Of a stretch of 64,000 nt of DNA, positions 37,967 through 47,800 are shown piece by piece. Source of the stretch: Candidatus Methanogranum gryphiswaldense (GTDB lineage: Archaea > Thermoplasmatota > Thermoplasmata > Methanomassiliicoccales > Methanomethylophilaceae); contig CP076745.1 in assembly GCA_019262145.1 (NCBI GenBank), positions 1,175,093-1,239,092 of the forward strand, written 5' to 3'. Under the pieces are notes generated by a model. The model searched no databases. It was not told the origin of the DNA and was given only the letters and a program-made list of their open reading frames with translations. A program made the translations under genes and the position numbers. The first letter of the stretch is position 1; the number at the start of each line of letters is the position of its first letter.

Positions 37967-38947
37967 TTGGTCGTATTAGCTTTCGGATACACATTGACGA
38001 TAGGTTTCTTTAAAATCGGGATTATTGATACTTATAAAGTCATAATAGATCATATAACCGGAAATATCACTGATGCTAGAGCAGACAATATAATCTGGAA
38101 CACACGTCTTCCCGAAGCAATAATGGCCGTTGTCGCCGGTGCATCACTTGCGGCCGCTGGTGCCGTCATGCAAACAATGATGCGCAATCCCCTTGCAGAT
38201 CCCTATATGATGGGTGTATCATCGGGTGCATCCCTCGGAGCTTCGGTTGCAATCATCTTTGGCATCTGCATATTACCTGGCATTGCCGGTGACAACGCCA
38301 TCGTGATCAACGCTTTCGTTCTCTCACTGTTGCCTACAGCTTTGATACTAGTAATGTATCGGAAGAGAAGCATGACGCCTACAAGGATGATATTGTCGGG
38401 CATTGCAATAATGTATGTTTTCTCTGCGATAACGACACTTTTAATGGTCACTGCATCATCCGAAACACTCGATGAGATCTACAGATGGCGGGTTGGAACA
38501 CTATCCGGTATAGAATGGTCGTGCATACCTCTTACAATAGTAATTACTCTATTGGGATTGTTATTCTTGATGTTCCAGTACAGAAAATATGATATACTGT
38601 CCACAGGCGATAAAATTTCTTTAACACTTGGCGTCGACCCGAAAAAGGTCATACTTTTCGGTAGCGTCGTAATAGCGCTTATGACCGCTACGATAGTGAG
38701 CTTCACAGGTACTATTGGATTCATAGGACTTGTTGGACCGCACATAGCTAGGATGTTCGTCGGCTCCGATTCCAAATATCTGATACCTGCATCCGCATCT
38801 TTTGGAGCCCTATTCTTGCTTTGTGCCGATTCCATTGCTAAAGTATCTGGATCTTTAGGATTGCCAGTAGGCATTATCAGTGCCCTGATCGGCTGTCCAC
38901 TTTTTATCATCATACTCATAAAATTAAATCATAAAGTCTGGGCATAA
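37967..38947 (+). CDS. FecCD/BtuC-type ABC permease, pair A second gene
   Basis: A permease of the same family (LPEAIMAVVAGASLAAAGAVMQ, RNPLADPYMMGVSSGASLGA, GTIGFIGLVGPHIAR). The first canonical start, TTG 37967, would cut into the first membrane helix. The frame is open upstream to the end of the previous gene and encodes a plausible N-terminus (ITDTAQIFKEKYLKSN). An AGGTGA site at 37873-37878 points to initiation near an ATC at 37883, a very unusual start codon. The full protein would then be about 354 residues, normal for the family. Confidence 0.88.
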   Translation: MVVLAFGYTLTIGFFKIGIIDTYKVIIDHITGNITDARADNIIWNTRLPEAIMAVVAGASLAAAGAVMQTMMRNPLADPYMMGVSSGASLGASVAIIFGICILPGIAGDNAIVINAFVLSLLPTALILVMYRKRSMTPTRMILSGIAIMYVFSAITTLLMVTASSETLDEIYRWRVGTLSGIEWSCIPLTIVITLLGLLFLMFQYRKYDILSTGDKISLTLGVDPKKVILFGSVVIALMTATIVSFTGTIGFIGLVGPHIARMFVGSDSKYLIPASASFGALFLLCADSIAKVSGSLGLPVGIISALIGCPLFIIILIKLNHKVWA

Positions 38948-39015
38948 TTAGTTCAATCAAATTTTAGTTTCTGCTTGTTCGTTTTATGATTGGGGCGCCG
39001 TTGATATTTTATATA

Positions 39016-39032
39016 TTGGCTTATACATCCAA
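39016..39032. promoter_or_regulatory. Operator, TTGGA-N7-TCCAA family (cobN-like gene)
   Basis: TTGGCTTATACATCCAA, one mismatch to the core. It fills the space between the TATA-like box (39005-39016) and the leaderless ATG at 39038. Confidence 0.65.
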
Positions 39033-39037
39033 CATAT

Positions 39038-42000
39038 ATGAAGATCAAAGTCGTGTCTGTATCGGTTCAAAGCTCTGATGCACGTTCCCTGACAGAACCC
39101 TTGAAAAAAATGGGAAAAGAACTGGATCTGGAATATGACATATACTGTGTAAACTGTGAAGATGCAGACGAAGATCTGCTGATATACCAGGAGCTTGAAA
39201 GAAAGACCAGAGATGCGGATTTCGTATTCATACGATGTATGGCCGATGTCTCGAGATTCAACAAATACGAAAAATACGAAAAAGCATTGAAAGAATGCGA
39301 TGGATTCGTTTTCCTTAACTCTGGAAATCTAGAAGTTACGATGATGCACCGTGATTTATTCAAAGGTTCAGATGATGACTTCATCCTTTTGAGAAATTTT
39401 GCAATGAACAGAGGGCCGGAGAACGACCATGGACTTCTACGTTGGGCCGCCGTGGCACTGGGTTTAACTAATTTACCTGTACCGGCTCCGGTAGAGCAGA
39501 GATCGTCTGGAATATATCATCCAAATTTTCCAAAGGATGTCACAGCCGATCACTATTTTAAAACACTCACACCTAGAAAATTAAAGATCGGGATAATGTT
39601 CACCAGCAGTCTGTGGTCATATGACAATATGGACCACATCGACTCACTCATAAGATGCCTTGAGAGCTATGAAATGAATACAATACCCATTTTCTTCTCG
39701 GCTACATCTTTTAGTGTAGACGGCGTTGAAGGCACAAGATCCAGTGTAGAAAAATATTTCATAAAAGATGAAAATGTGATCGTTGATGCTCTCATAGTAT
39801 GCACTCCTTTTTCACAACTTGTAAACTCCAGAAAGATCCAAGGCGTAGGAACAAAAGATTCAGAGAATTACTACCACACATTGTTGGACGTACCTGTGAT
39901 ACATGCCATTAGTGTGACAGGAGATTATCACGATTTCGAACAAGACCAAATAGGTCTAGGAAAACATGATATTTCTGCCAATGTAGCATGGCCAGAGATC
40001 GACGGGCAAATAATTGCTGTACCGATATGCTACACTCCAAAAAAGGGCGGATTAAAACGGGCCGTACCGATACAAGACAGGATAGAGCATATATCTCGTC
40101 TTGCGAAAGGATGGGCAACACTGAGACATAAGCCGATCTCGGAAAGAAAGGTCGCTATACTTCTATATCAATCACGTCCCAACTCTGGTAACATAGGCGG
40201 AGCTGCAGGACTGGATTCCATTGAGAGTGTATCGGATCTCATGAAAAAAATGTACGATCTGGGATATCATGTTGAAGGCGTTCCTGACTCTGGAAAGGAA
40301 TTGATAGATGAGATATTGAATGGCGTCACAAACGATCTTGATAATATTTCATCAGAAAATATGAGAAAAAAAGCTGCAGACCTTGTAAATTCAAAAGAAT
40401 ACAAACAACAATTTTCGAATATCCCTGAATTTGACCAGATCATGACAAAAAATGATTGGGGAGAACCGCCGGGAACAATATGCATAGATGGAAATGAAAT
40501 CGTGATACCTGGCCTCATAAAAGGAAATATTTTCATCGGATATCAGCCACTAAGAGGATGGGCCGATAAGATGGAATCAAACTGTCATGATCCCACACTA
40601 TTCGCACAACATCAGTATATCGCTTATTACAAATGGATAAGAAACACCTTCAAAGCAGATCTTCTTATGCACATAGGCACACATGGAACTTTGGAATGGC
40701 TTCCGGGAAAAAATGTGGGACTTTCTGAAAAATGCGATCCCGATCTTATACTTGACGGCCTTCCAAACCTATACCCTTACATAATTGATGACCCAGGAGA
40801 AGGAATACAAACCAAGCGTAGAACAGAATCGGTTGTCATTGGACACATGTGCCCTACTATGGCACGCGCTGGTATATATGAAGAATTGGACCAAGTCAAT
40901 ATCCCTCTTCAAGAATATTTCAAATCAAGAAACATAGCTTCACAGGATAGAAAGGATGTCATGATCTCGCAGATATATGAAGCTGCAAAGGAACACGATC
41001 TTTTAAGCGACCTTGGCATAACAGAAGACCCGGGCTCTCAAGGATTCGAACCTTATGTCGGCAAACTTCATGATTACATCACTGAGATCAAAGATGCATT
41101 GATCAGAGCCGATCTTCATGTTTTAGGAAGATCCCCGAAAGAACATCACATGGACGAAACCGTATACTCCCTGATGAGATTGGATAACGGTGGAATACCG
41201 TCCCTCCGTTATTCTTTTGCAGAGAACATGGGTATCGATCTCAGAAAAATAATTGATGATCCGTCTGGTACATCCAATGGGGAAGTCAATAGTATTGCAA
41301 TAGATCGGGTCGATGACGAACTTCAGGCATTCATAATAAAAATGAGGGAAATGGAATATGACCGGATAAAATGCTTAGAGGAGATCCAAAGAAGATACAA
41401 TACTGTCTCTGAAAAACTCATTGAATCAATATCCTACACATGCGATACGCTTGTGCCTAATATACTAAGGATGACAGACGAAATCGATAACATCATGCTC
41501 GGACTCGATGGAAGATATGTACTCCCGGGTCCTTCTGGGGCTCCTACCCGCGGTAACGCCTCGATACTGCCAATGGGAAGGAACTATTATGGACTGGATC
41601 CTGACACTGTCCCCAATCATGCGTCATGGGTGATTGGCAGCAAGATGGCAGACCAGATGATCGAACATTATGTTAAGGAAAAAGGAGAATACCCTCGTGA
41701 GATCGGATTCATACTCTGGGCAACTGACACGATGAAGACGGGTGGAGACGACATATCGTACATCCTTTGGCTCATGGGCGTGAAACCCATATGGTCAAAA
41801 GAAGGTGGACAGGTAATAGATCTGGAAGTGATTTCGCTTGAAGAACTTGAACGTCCGAGGATAGATGTTACCGTCCACATAACTGGGCTTTTCAGAGACA
41901 CTTTCCCTAACCTTATCGATCTGATAGACACTGCCGTAAAAATGGTCGGCGACCTAGATGAATCTGAAGAGGACAATGCTTTGGCGGCAAATCTCAGAAA

Positions 42001-42787
42001 AGATATGATCGATAGCATTGCCAACGGCCTAAGTCCTGAGGAAGCTAGAAAAAAGAATTCCGTACGTGTGTTCGGAGCCCCTCCTGGGGCTTACGGCACT
42101 GGTGTGAACAAGATGATCGAATCCAGCACTTGGAAGACCGTCAACGACCTTGCAGACATGTACATCGACTGGTGCAGCCATGGATATGCAAAAGGAGACT
42201 ATGGCATGAACCTCAAGGATGAATTCATCAAAAGATTCAGCAAAGTGAGTGTCACGGTCAAGAACATGCCAGACAGGGAAATAGACCTATTGGACTGCGA
42301 TGACGTCTATGAATATCTGGGTGGAATGAATGCTTTCGTACGTGCATATGGCAAAAAAGATGCGATATCTGTTATGGGGGACAGTTCCGACCCCAACAGA
42401 CTAAAGATAAGGGATACCGCAGAAGAGTGCAAATTCGTTTTCAGAAGCAAGATATTGAACCCAAAATTCATGTCAGGACTTAAGGAACATGATTACCGCG
42501 GAGCATCAGAACTTGCCAACATTACGGAATATGTTATGGCCTGGGACGCAACATCAGATATTGTAGACGATTGGATGTATGAAGGGATGGCAGAAAAATT
42601 CCTATTCGATGAAGAAACACAAAAATGGATGCAAGACGTCAATATACACGCCATGATGAATATCCTTAATCGTCTTCAAGAGGCAATAGAAAGAGGCCTA
42701 TGGAATGCATCTGATGACATGAAAGATAGGATCAAAGACCTATACATGAAAACGGAAGAAAAAATAGAAGAAGTCACAGATCGCTGA
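39038..42787 (+). CDS. CobN/BchH-like metal chelatase large subunit
   Basis: A 1249-residue protein, the normal length of CobN-type chelatase subunits, which bind the tetrapyrrole and receive Co, Mg or another divalent metal. Core motifs include GGAAGLDSIESV, PLRGWADKME, the signature MHIGTHGTLEWLPGK, and FGAPPGAYGTGVNKM near the C-terminus. It is probably cytoplasmic. A TATA-like box 27 bp before ATG 39038 implies a leaderless transcript controlled by the operator at 39016. Partner ATPases are encoded from 43158. Archaeal CobN usually serves B12 synthesis, but no other cobalamin gene lies nearby, so another macrocycle is possible. Confidence 0.93.
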   Translation: MKIKVVSVSVQSSDARSLTEPLKKMGKELDLEYDIYCVNCEDADEDLLIYQELERKTRDADFVFIRCMADVSRFNKYEKYEKALKECDGFVFLNSGNLEVTMMHRDLFKGSDDDFILLRNFAMNRGPENDHGLLRWAAVALGLTNLPVPAPVEQRSSGIYHPNFPKDVTADHYFKTLTPRKLKIGIMFTSSLWSYDNMDHIDSLIRCLESYEMNTIPIFFSATSFSVDGVEGTRSSVEKYFIKDENVIVDALIVCTPFSQLVNSRKIQGVGTKDSENYYHTLLDVPVIHAISVTGDYHDFEQDQIGLGKHDISANVAWPEIDGQIIAVPICYTPKKGGLKRAVPIQDRIEHISRLAKGWATLRHKPISERKVAILLYQSRPNSGNIGGAAGLDSIESVSDLMKKMYDLGYHVEGVPDSGKELIDEILNGVTNDLDNISSENMRKKAADLVNSKEYKQQFSNIPEFDQIMTKNDWGEPPGTICIDGNEIVIPGLIKGNIFIGYQPLRGWADKMESNCHDPTLFAQHQYIAYYKWIRNTFKADLLMHIGTHGTLEWLPGKNVGLSEKCDPDLILDGLPNLYPYIIDDPGEGIQTKRRTESVVIGHMCPTMARAGIYEELDQVNIPLQEYFKSRNIASQDRKDVMISQIYEAAKEHDLLSDLGITEDPGSQGFEPYVGKLHDYITEIKDALIRADLHVLGRSPKEHHMDETVYSLMRLDNGGIPSLRYSFAENMGIDLRKIIDDPSGTSNGEVNSIAIDRVDDELQAFIIKMREMEYDRIKCLEEIQRRYNTVSEKLIESISYTCDTLVPNILRMTDEIDNIMLGLDGRYVLPGPSGAPTRGNASILPMGRNYYGLDPDTVPNHASWVIGSKMADQMIEHYVKEKGEYPREIGFILWATDTMKTGGDDISYILWLMGVKPIWSKEGGQVIDLEVISLEELERPRIDVTVHITGLFRDTFPNLIDLIDTAVKMVGDLDESEEDNALAANLRKDMIDSIANGLSPEEARKKNSVRVFGAPPGAYGTGVNKMIESSTWKTVNDLADMYIDWCSHGYAKGDYGMNLKDEFIKRFSKVSVTVKNMPDREIDLLDCDDVYEYLGGMNAFVRAYGKKDAISVMGDSSDPNRLKIRDTAEECKFVFRSKILNPKFMSGLKEHDYRGASELANITEYVMAWDATSDIVDDWMYEGMAEKFLFDEETQKWMQDVNIHAMMNILNRLQEAIERGLWNASDDMKDRIKDLYMKTEEKIEEVTDR

Positions 42788-42789
42788 GA

Positions 42790-43032
42790 TCATTTGTCCT
42801 TTTGATCTGCATCTTCACTTCCATAACGCTCTTTGTAAGTTTCCGACGGAGACCTCATATAGATCAAAGAGGCAGATATCAGTACGAATAAAGTAAGTGT
42901 TGACCCCAAGAAAGAACTCCAAAGAAGAAGCATATCGGGATCGTCACCGAGAGTAAGTATGCATATCGCCAACATTACAAAAAACAAGGATACTACGATT
43001 GTCGAAAAAATGGCGATTGTCTTCTTTTCCAT
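42790..43032 (-). CDS. Small two-helix membrane protein
   Basis: An 80-residue protein with two hydrophobic segments (about residues 7-27 and 35-58) and a highly charged C-terminal tail (KERYGSEDADQKDK). ATG 43032 lies about 25 bp from a minus-strand TATA-like element near 43057. It is convergent with the CobN-like gene, with stops 2 bp apart. No family recognised; it may be an accessory of the cluster. Confidence 0.6.
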   Translation of the reverse strand: MEKKTIAIFSTIVVSLFFVMLAICILTLGDDPDMLLLWSSFLGSTLTLFVLISASLIYMRSPSETYKERYGSEDADQKDK

Positions 43033-43119
43033 ACACAAGATAATGCATATCTGAAATATAATCTATTTTGCAGACCACAGAATTATTTTTAAGGTCTATA
43101 TCCCACAAAGATATATTTA

Positions 43120-43136
43120 TTGGATTAATCATCCAA
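43120..43136. promoter_or_regulatory. Operator, TTGGA-N7-TCCAA family (chlI-like operon)
   Basis: TTGGATTAATCATCCAA. It lies directly downstream of the TATA-like sequence ATATATTTAT and 21 bp before the chlI-like ATG. Confidence 0.75.
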
Positions 43137-43157
43137 CATCATTACAAGGTGTAAAGA

Positions 43158-44192
43158 ATGTCGATCGATGAACCAGTACTTTTTCCATTCACGAGTATAG
43201 TCGGCCAAGAGAATATGAAAAAAGCACTTCTTTTGAATGTAATAGATCCCAGTATCGGAGGAGTGCTCATCAAAGGGGAAAAAGGTACTGCAAAATCCAC
43301 GACCGTGAGGTCGATGGCACAGATATTGCCTTCGCGCGTAGTAGTGAAAGGCTGTCCATTCCGTTGCGATTTCTACAATGAAGAAAGATATTGCCCATAC
43401 TGTCGTAAACGTGTGGCCGACAATGAAAAACTAGAACCTATATCTGTACCAATGAGGGTGACAGAACTTCCGTTAAGTTCCACGGAGGACAGGGTATCTG
43501 GAACATTAGATCTGGAACATGTCCTTAAAACAGGTGAGAAGAAATTCGAGCCAGGTGTACTTGCAACTGCGAACGGCAATATCCTCTATGTCGATGAGGT
43601 CAATCTTCTGGACGACCATCTTGTGGATCTCCTTCTCGATTCTGCGGCAATGGGCATCAACTATGTGGAAAGGGAGGGCATATCATTTGCACACCCAGCA
43701 AGATTCGTTCTCATTGGTACGATGAATCCTGAAGAAGGGGACCTCAGACCTCAACTTCTAGATAGATTCGGATTGTCCATAGATATTATTGGGGAACGGG
43801 ACGTAAAGAAAAGAGCTGAAGTGGTAAAACGCAGACTATCATTCGATATGGATCCAAAAAAATATGTAGATTCTTGTTCCAAAGATATAGATGTAATGAG
43901 AGCGAAGATCATCAGAGCCAAAGAGATATTACCGACAATTGAGATAGATGATGACTTTGTCGATATGGTTGTATCCGTGATGATACATTTCGGAGTAGAC
44001 GGCCATAGGGCAGACATCACACTCATGAAGGCCTCAAAGGCCAATGCCGCATTGGAAGGAAGAACGAATGTCACTAAAGAGGACATATACGCTACAGCAG
44101 AACTCGTTCTGTCCCACCGCTTGAAAAGACGGCCATTCGAAGACTCTAGCCTCGACCAAGAGGAGCTAAAAAAATGCCTGCAGAGCCTTTGA
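43158..44192 (+). CDS. ChlI/BchI-like AAA+ chelatase ATPase
   Basis: A 344-residue AAA+ subunit that drives metal insertion with a ChlD-type partner and a CobN/ChlH-type subunit. Walker A is [10 protein letters not shown] (residues 39-48). A four-cysteine insert (C66, C70, C79, C82) follows, as in many CobN-associated ChlI proteins. The Walker B segment [12 protein letters not shown] and sensor region [19 protein letters not shown] are intact. An AAGGTG ribosome-binding site lies seven bases before the ATG. It overlaps chlD by 19 bp. Confidence 0.94.
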   Translation: MSIDEPVLFPFTSIVGQENMKKALLLNVIDPSIGGVLIKGEKGTAKSTTVRSMAQILPSRVVVKGCPFRCDFYNEERYCPYCRKRVADNEKLEPISVPMRVTELPLSSTEDRVSGTLDLEHVLKTGEKKFEPGVLATANGNILYVDEVNLLDDHLVDLLLDSAAMGINYVEREGISFAHPARFVLIGTMNPEEGDLRPQLLDRFGLSIDIIGERDVKKRAEVVKRRLSFDMDPKKYVDSCSKDIDVMRAKIIRAKEILPTIEIDDDFVDMVVSVMIHFGVDGHRADITLMKASKANAALEGRTNVTKEDIYATAELVLSHRLKRRPFEDSSLDQEELKKCLQSL

Positions 44193-46060
44193 CGTGCATT
44201 TATCCAATATCTGCGATCGTAGGCATGGAGAATGCGAAGATAGCGTTAGAATGTGCACTCATAAATCCTTCTATCCATTCCGTACTTTTGCGTGGAAGTG
44301 AGGGCACTGCAAAAAGCACAACCGCACGTGCAATAGCTGGAATAACATCTAAAAAGGTTATAACTTGTCCTCTGGGAATATCAGAAGAACAACTTTTCGG
44401 AGGTCTTGATCTGGAAAAGGCCATGAGGACCGGAAAGACCGAATCTGATGCGGGACTTTTAACAAAAGCAAACGAGAATATACTTTACATAGACGATGTG
44501 AATCTTATGGAAAAGACAACATTGGCATCGATATTCGATGTTGTTCTTACAGGTATGGCCAAAGTAGAAAGGGGACCAATATCAAGGACGTACTCATGCA
44601 ATACGATCCTGATAGCAACCATGAATCCTGAAGGTTCTGACCTAGACCCACACATGTTGGATAGATTCGATCTATGTTCATATATTGAACCAACGGATGA
44701 AATATGCCGCAAAGAAATCTTGAATAGAAATATTGACTTCTGTAACGATCCCATAGCTTTTTCAAAACTTTACAAAAAAGAAGAAAATGAGACCATTGCA
44801 AAAATTAGAAGAGCCGAACAAATCCTACCAACGGTCACAATATCGGATGAGATAATATTGATAATTTCCGAACTATGCATAAGACTGGGCGCAGATGGAT
44901 GCCGCGGTGATATTTCAATGGTAAACTGTGCAAGAACGCTTGCAGCCATGAATGGAAGAGACGAGGTCATAAGAAAAGATGTGGAAGCAGCAGCCATACT
45001 TTGTCTAGCGCACAGACGCAACAACAATCCGCCTCCTCCTCCCAAACAACAGACACCAGAGAATCAAAAAAACGATCAAAACGAACTTCCATCAGAACAT
45101 AATCAGAAAGAAGATCAGAACTCCCCTGAACCCCCTCAAATCGAAAAAGACGATCATAATAACGAATCCGTTGAACCTGAAGAACAAGAATTACCGGATA
45201 TTGATGATATCATGTTCGAGATAGGCAAACAGTTCCGCGTAATTGACTACCTTGATTCTTATGAAAGATTGCCTTCCAGAACAAAGACCCGCAAAGGTCG
45301 CAGAGCTATCGCTGAGAGCGGTGACGGTACAGGGAGATATGCACGCTCCAGGATCCCGTTCGGTCAATCCAAGGACATAGCATTTGATGCTACTATACTG
45401 GCGGCTGCCCCCTATCAAAGAACCAGAGAAAGCAATGGATTATCCATTGTCATCAACAAACAAGACCTACGTGAAAAAGTGCGTGAAAGACGTAGCGGAT
45501 GCACATTGATCTTCCTTGTCGATGCCAGCGGTTCATTGGGAGTAAAAAGAAGGATGGCGACTGTAAAAGGAGCCATATTGTCCATGTTGCGTGAAAGTTA
45601 TGTGAAGCGCGATAGGATCGGACTCATTGCTTTCAGAAGGGATTCAGCCGATGTCATCCTCCCACCTACCAGATCGGTCGAGTACAGTTATAAGAAACTG
45701 GAAGAATTACCAACTGGTGGAAAAACCCCATTGGGAGAGGCATTGAATAAGGTCGATGACTACATGAATTCATATGCCAGGTGTCATACCGGTGAAAGAT
45801 GTTTTGTGATTCTGGTAACAGATGGGAGAGCGAATGTACCGCTCAAAGAAGGCACAGATGCTAACGATGAAGTACAGAGAATAGCGAAAAAGATCAAGAT
45901 ACCAGGAATAAGATGGATAGTGGTGGATGCAGGCATAAGTTACCCTCACTTCGATAATGCAGAAAGACTTGCGGAAAACCTTAATGCTAGATACTTCAGA
46001 TTAGAAGATCTGGATGCCGACCGTTTCGCTAAAAACATTAAATCTGCAATAGATTCATGA
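44174..46060 (+). CDS. ChlD/BchD-like AAA+ and von Willebrand A chelatase subunit
   Basis: A 628-residue protein in three parts. The first 285 residues are an AAA+ domain with an intact Walker A (GSEGTAKST). A proline- and acid-rich linker runs from about residue 285 to 345 ([11 protein letters not shown]). The C-terminal VWA domain has the MIDAS motif DASGS near residue 450 and [13 protein letters not shown] domains bind the large chelatase subunit through a metal ion. The AAA+ site is more complete than in plant ChlD. Translation is probably coupled to the overlapping chlI-like gene. Confidence 0.94.
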   Translation: MPAEPLTCIYPISAIVGMENAKIALECALINPSIHSVLLRGSEGTAKSTTARAIAGITSKKVITCPLGISEEQLFGGLDLEKAMRTGKTESDAGLLTKANENILYIDDVNLMEKTTLASIFDVVLTGMAKVERGPISRTYSCNTILIATMNPEGSDLDPHMLDRFDLCSYIEPTDEICRKEILNRNIDFCNDPIAFSKLYKKEENETIAKIRRAEQILPTVTISDEIILIISELCIRLGADGCRGDISMVNCARTLAAMNGRDEVIRKDVEAAAILCLAHRRNNNPPPPPKQQTPENQKNDQNELPSEHNQKEDQNSPEPPQIEKDDHNNESVEPEEQELPDIDDIMFEIGKQFRVIDYLDSYERLPSRTKTRKGRRAIAESGDGTGRYARSRIPFGQSKDIAFDATILAAAPYQRTRESNGLSIVINKQDLREKVRERRSGCTLIFLVDASGSLGVKRRMATVKGAILSMLRESYVKRDRIGLIAFRRDSADVILPPTRSVEYSYKKLEELPTGGKTPLGEALNKVDDYMNSYARCHTGERCFVILVTDGRANVPLKEGTDANDEVQRIAKKIKIPGIRWIVVDAGISYPHFDNAERLAENLNARYFRLEDLDADRFAKNIKSAIDS

Positions 46061-46156
46061 TATGTGTCTACCGTTTATCATCGTCTCTTCTCGACCTTAT
46101 ATGGTAAAGATAAAATCAGAAAATTAAAAATTGTAAAGGGTTTTTATTAGCTGTTT

Positions 46157-47455
46157 TTAATTGGAGGTCGCGGCAATCATATCGCTTGTAAGCACGAATA
46201 TGCCATCGGTGGTCACATCATACCCTGACTCATGTAGATTGTCAACGAAGTTATCGATAAAGGTCTGATGGACCTGTGCTCCGTAATCGCTTCCGAAGAG
46301 ATCAGGATAGAATATTGATGCCATATATGCGATCCTAACAGGAACTGGCATATTACCGTTCAATATCAGGTAATTGCCATCCTCATAAGCATCCATTGCT
46401 GTGAAATATTGCGAATATGTATCCCATATCGTTACCAATTGCTCGGAGGTGTATGTGCCATACCCTATACTCCTCACATGTACTATGTAATCTGCCTGAT
46501 ACTTACTTTCCAACAACCATTCGTCTCCGATATTGAATCTCTTTGTCGTCTCCGACCAATCTGCAAGATTTATAGCGCCTGCAAGTTCAGTGGCGGCATA
46601 GTAATCGGATGATGTTCCACCGACATAGTTGGTCATTGTAACACTTAGTGCGGTCACACGATCGTCATCAGAGAGGACATCCGATCCAATCTTGGATTGC
46701 ACATAATCTATGACCTCGTCACAAAACTGTGCATATGCATTGGCACGATCCTCACACTGAAGTAAATATCCTAATGTGATGACACCGCTGATAGATTCGA
46801 TACCATCTGAAGCCGATATCCTTACAACATCTATTCCTGCCGTCTCAAAATCAGAATAATTTGTTAGAAATGATGAACTATCTGAAGTTATTATTGCAGA
46901 GACTGTGTATTTTGATACTTCCTCCACATTGGCCTTGAATAGGCTGTCACTTACAGTAGGTAGATCTACAATATCCGAATAAAGTGTACTGTCTATAGTA
47001 CCACCAGATATACAAACGATATCCTCTTCGGCTCCAATCGATTTCATAGCGAGAAGGACACTGGTCCCAACAATGCACGCAGAAGTTATAGGATAACTTA
47101 CCTGACCTTGTAAAAGATTGCCACCGTAATAATAATCATAATAGATCTCCATGGATTCACGATCTATCATCTTCTCGACCATATCGATATCAGATTGGTC
47201 GACCTTACCGTCCAGATTGGCATCTGAATAGGTGGTAGCTTCAAGCTCACCAGATATTACCTTCTCCAATGTTGCCACATCATCCTCATCCAAATAATCA
47301 TCGTTATTCGCATTACCGTATATCATAAGACGACCTGTATCATCATCAGATCTGTAGTTGCTACTGTCATTACTATTATTCAAAAAATAAAGACCCGTAC
47401 CTGCAGCTACTACGACCAAGATAACGACAACTGCAATCAATTTTGTATTTGCCAT
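46157..47455 (-). CDS. FecB/BtuF-type binding protein with dockerin-like domain
   Basis: A 432-residue surface protein. It has an N-terminal membrane anchor (residues 5-25). Two dockerin-like calcium loops lie at about residues 48-100 (NANNDDYLDEDDV and DANLDGKVDQSDI), and a substrate-binding domain follows to the C-terminus. ATG 47455 is chosen because GTGAG lies just upstream and because MAN-K-IAVVV matches the paralogue at 35349; the longer frame starting at 47521 would run over the promoter and operator. Divergent from permease pair B. Confidence 0.82.
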   Translation of the reverse strand: MANTKLIAVVVILVVVAAGTGLYFLNNSNDSSNYRSDDDTGRLMIYGNANNDDYLDEDDVATLEKVISGELEATTYSDANLDGKVDQSDIDMVEKMIDRESMEIYYDYYYGGNLLQGQVSYPITSACIVGTSVLLAMKSIGAEEDIVCISGGTIDSTLYSDIVDLPTVSDSLFKANVEEVSKYTVSAIITSDSSSFLTNYSDFETAGIDVVRISASDGIESISGVITLGYLLQCEDRANAYAQFCDEVIDYVQSKIGSDVLSDDDRVTALSVTMTNYVGGTSSDYYAATELAGAINLADWSETTKRFNIGDEWLLESKYQADYIVHVRSIGYGTYTSEQLVTIWDTYSQYFTAMDAYEDGNYLILNGNMPVPVRIAYMASIFYPDLFGSDYGAQVHQTFIDNFVDNLHESGYDVTTDGIFVLTSDMIAATSN

Positions 47456-47464
47456 ATGTCTCAC

Positions 47465-47481
47465 TTGGATATAACATCCAA
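47465..47481. promoter_or_regulatory. Operator, TTGGA-N7-TCCAA family (binding protein)
   Basis: TTGGATATAACATCCAA. It is 10 bp from the binding-protein ATG and about 20 bp downstream of a minus-strand TATA-like box (about 47501-47509). Confidence 0.75.
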
Positions 47482-47703
47482 TTGTATAATCTGATTGTGA
47501 TATATAAAATCGATGAGACAATAATTCGATATGAAAAATATGCTATAAACTAAATAATTACCATCAATTAAAACCATTAAAACATTTGATTCAGATATGA
47601 AAATAACAGTTCATTTTTGCTTCAATATTATTACATGATAATGCATGAAAACAAATAAAAAATCCAACCATAAAGAGGATTATATACATCTTTGTCAATT
47701 GCG
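47482..47703. other. Divergent promoter region between two operators
   Basis: AT-rich spacer with two outward-facing TATA-like boxes (about 47501-47509 minus, about 47681-47688 plus). No gene is seen. Confidence 0.55.
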
Positions 47704-47720
47704 TTGGAGCAATAATCCAA
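47704..47720. promoter_or_regulatory. Operator, TTGGA-N7-TCCAA family (permease pair B)
   Basis: TTGGAGCAATAATCCAA. It overlaps the predicted start site, about 27 bp downstream of the TATA-like box at 47681. Confidence 0.7.
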
Positions 47721-47800
47721 TTATATAAAATGCATTGTACGACCACAATATAAATCGAAATAATGCAAAAAAAACCAATTCGACAAAAATAGGAATGACC

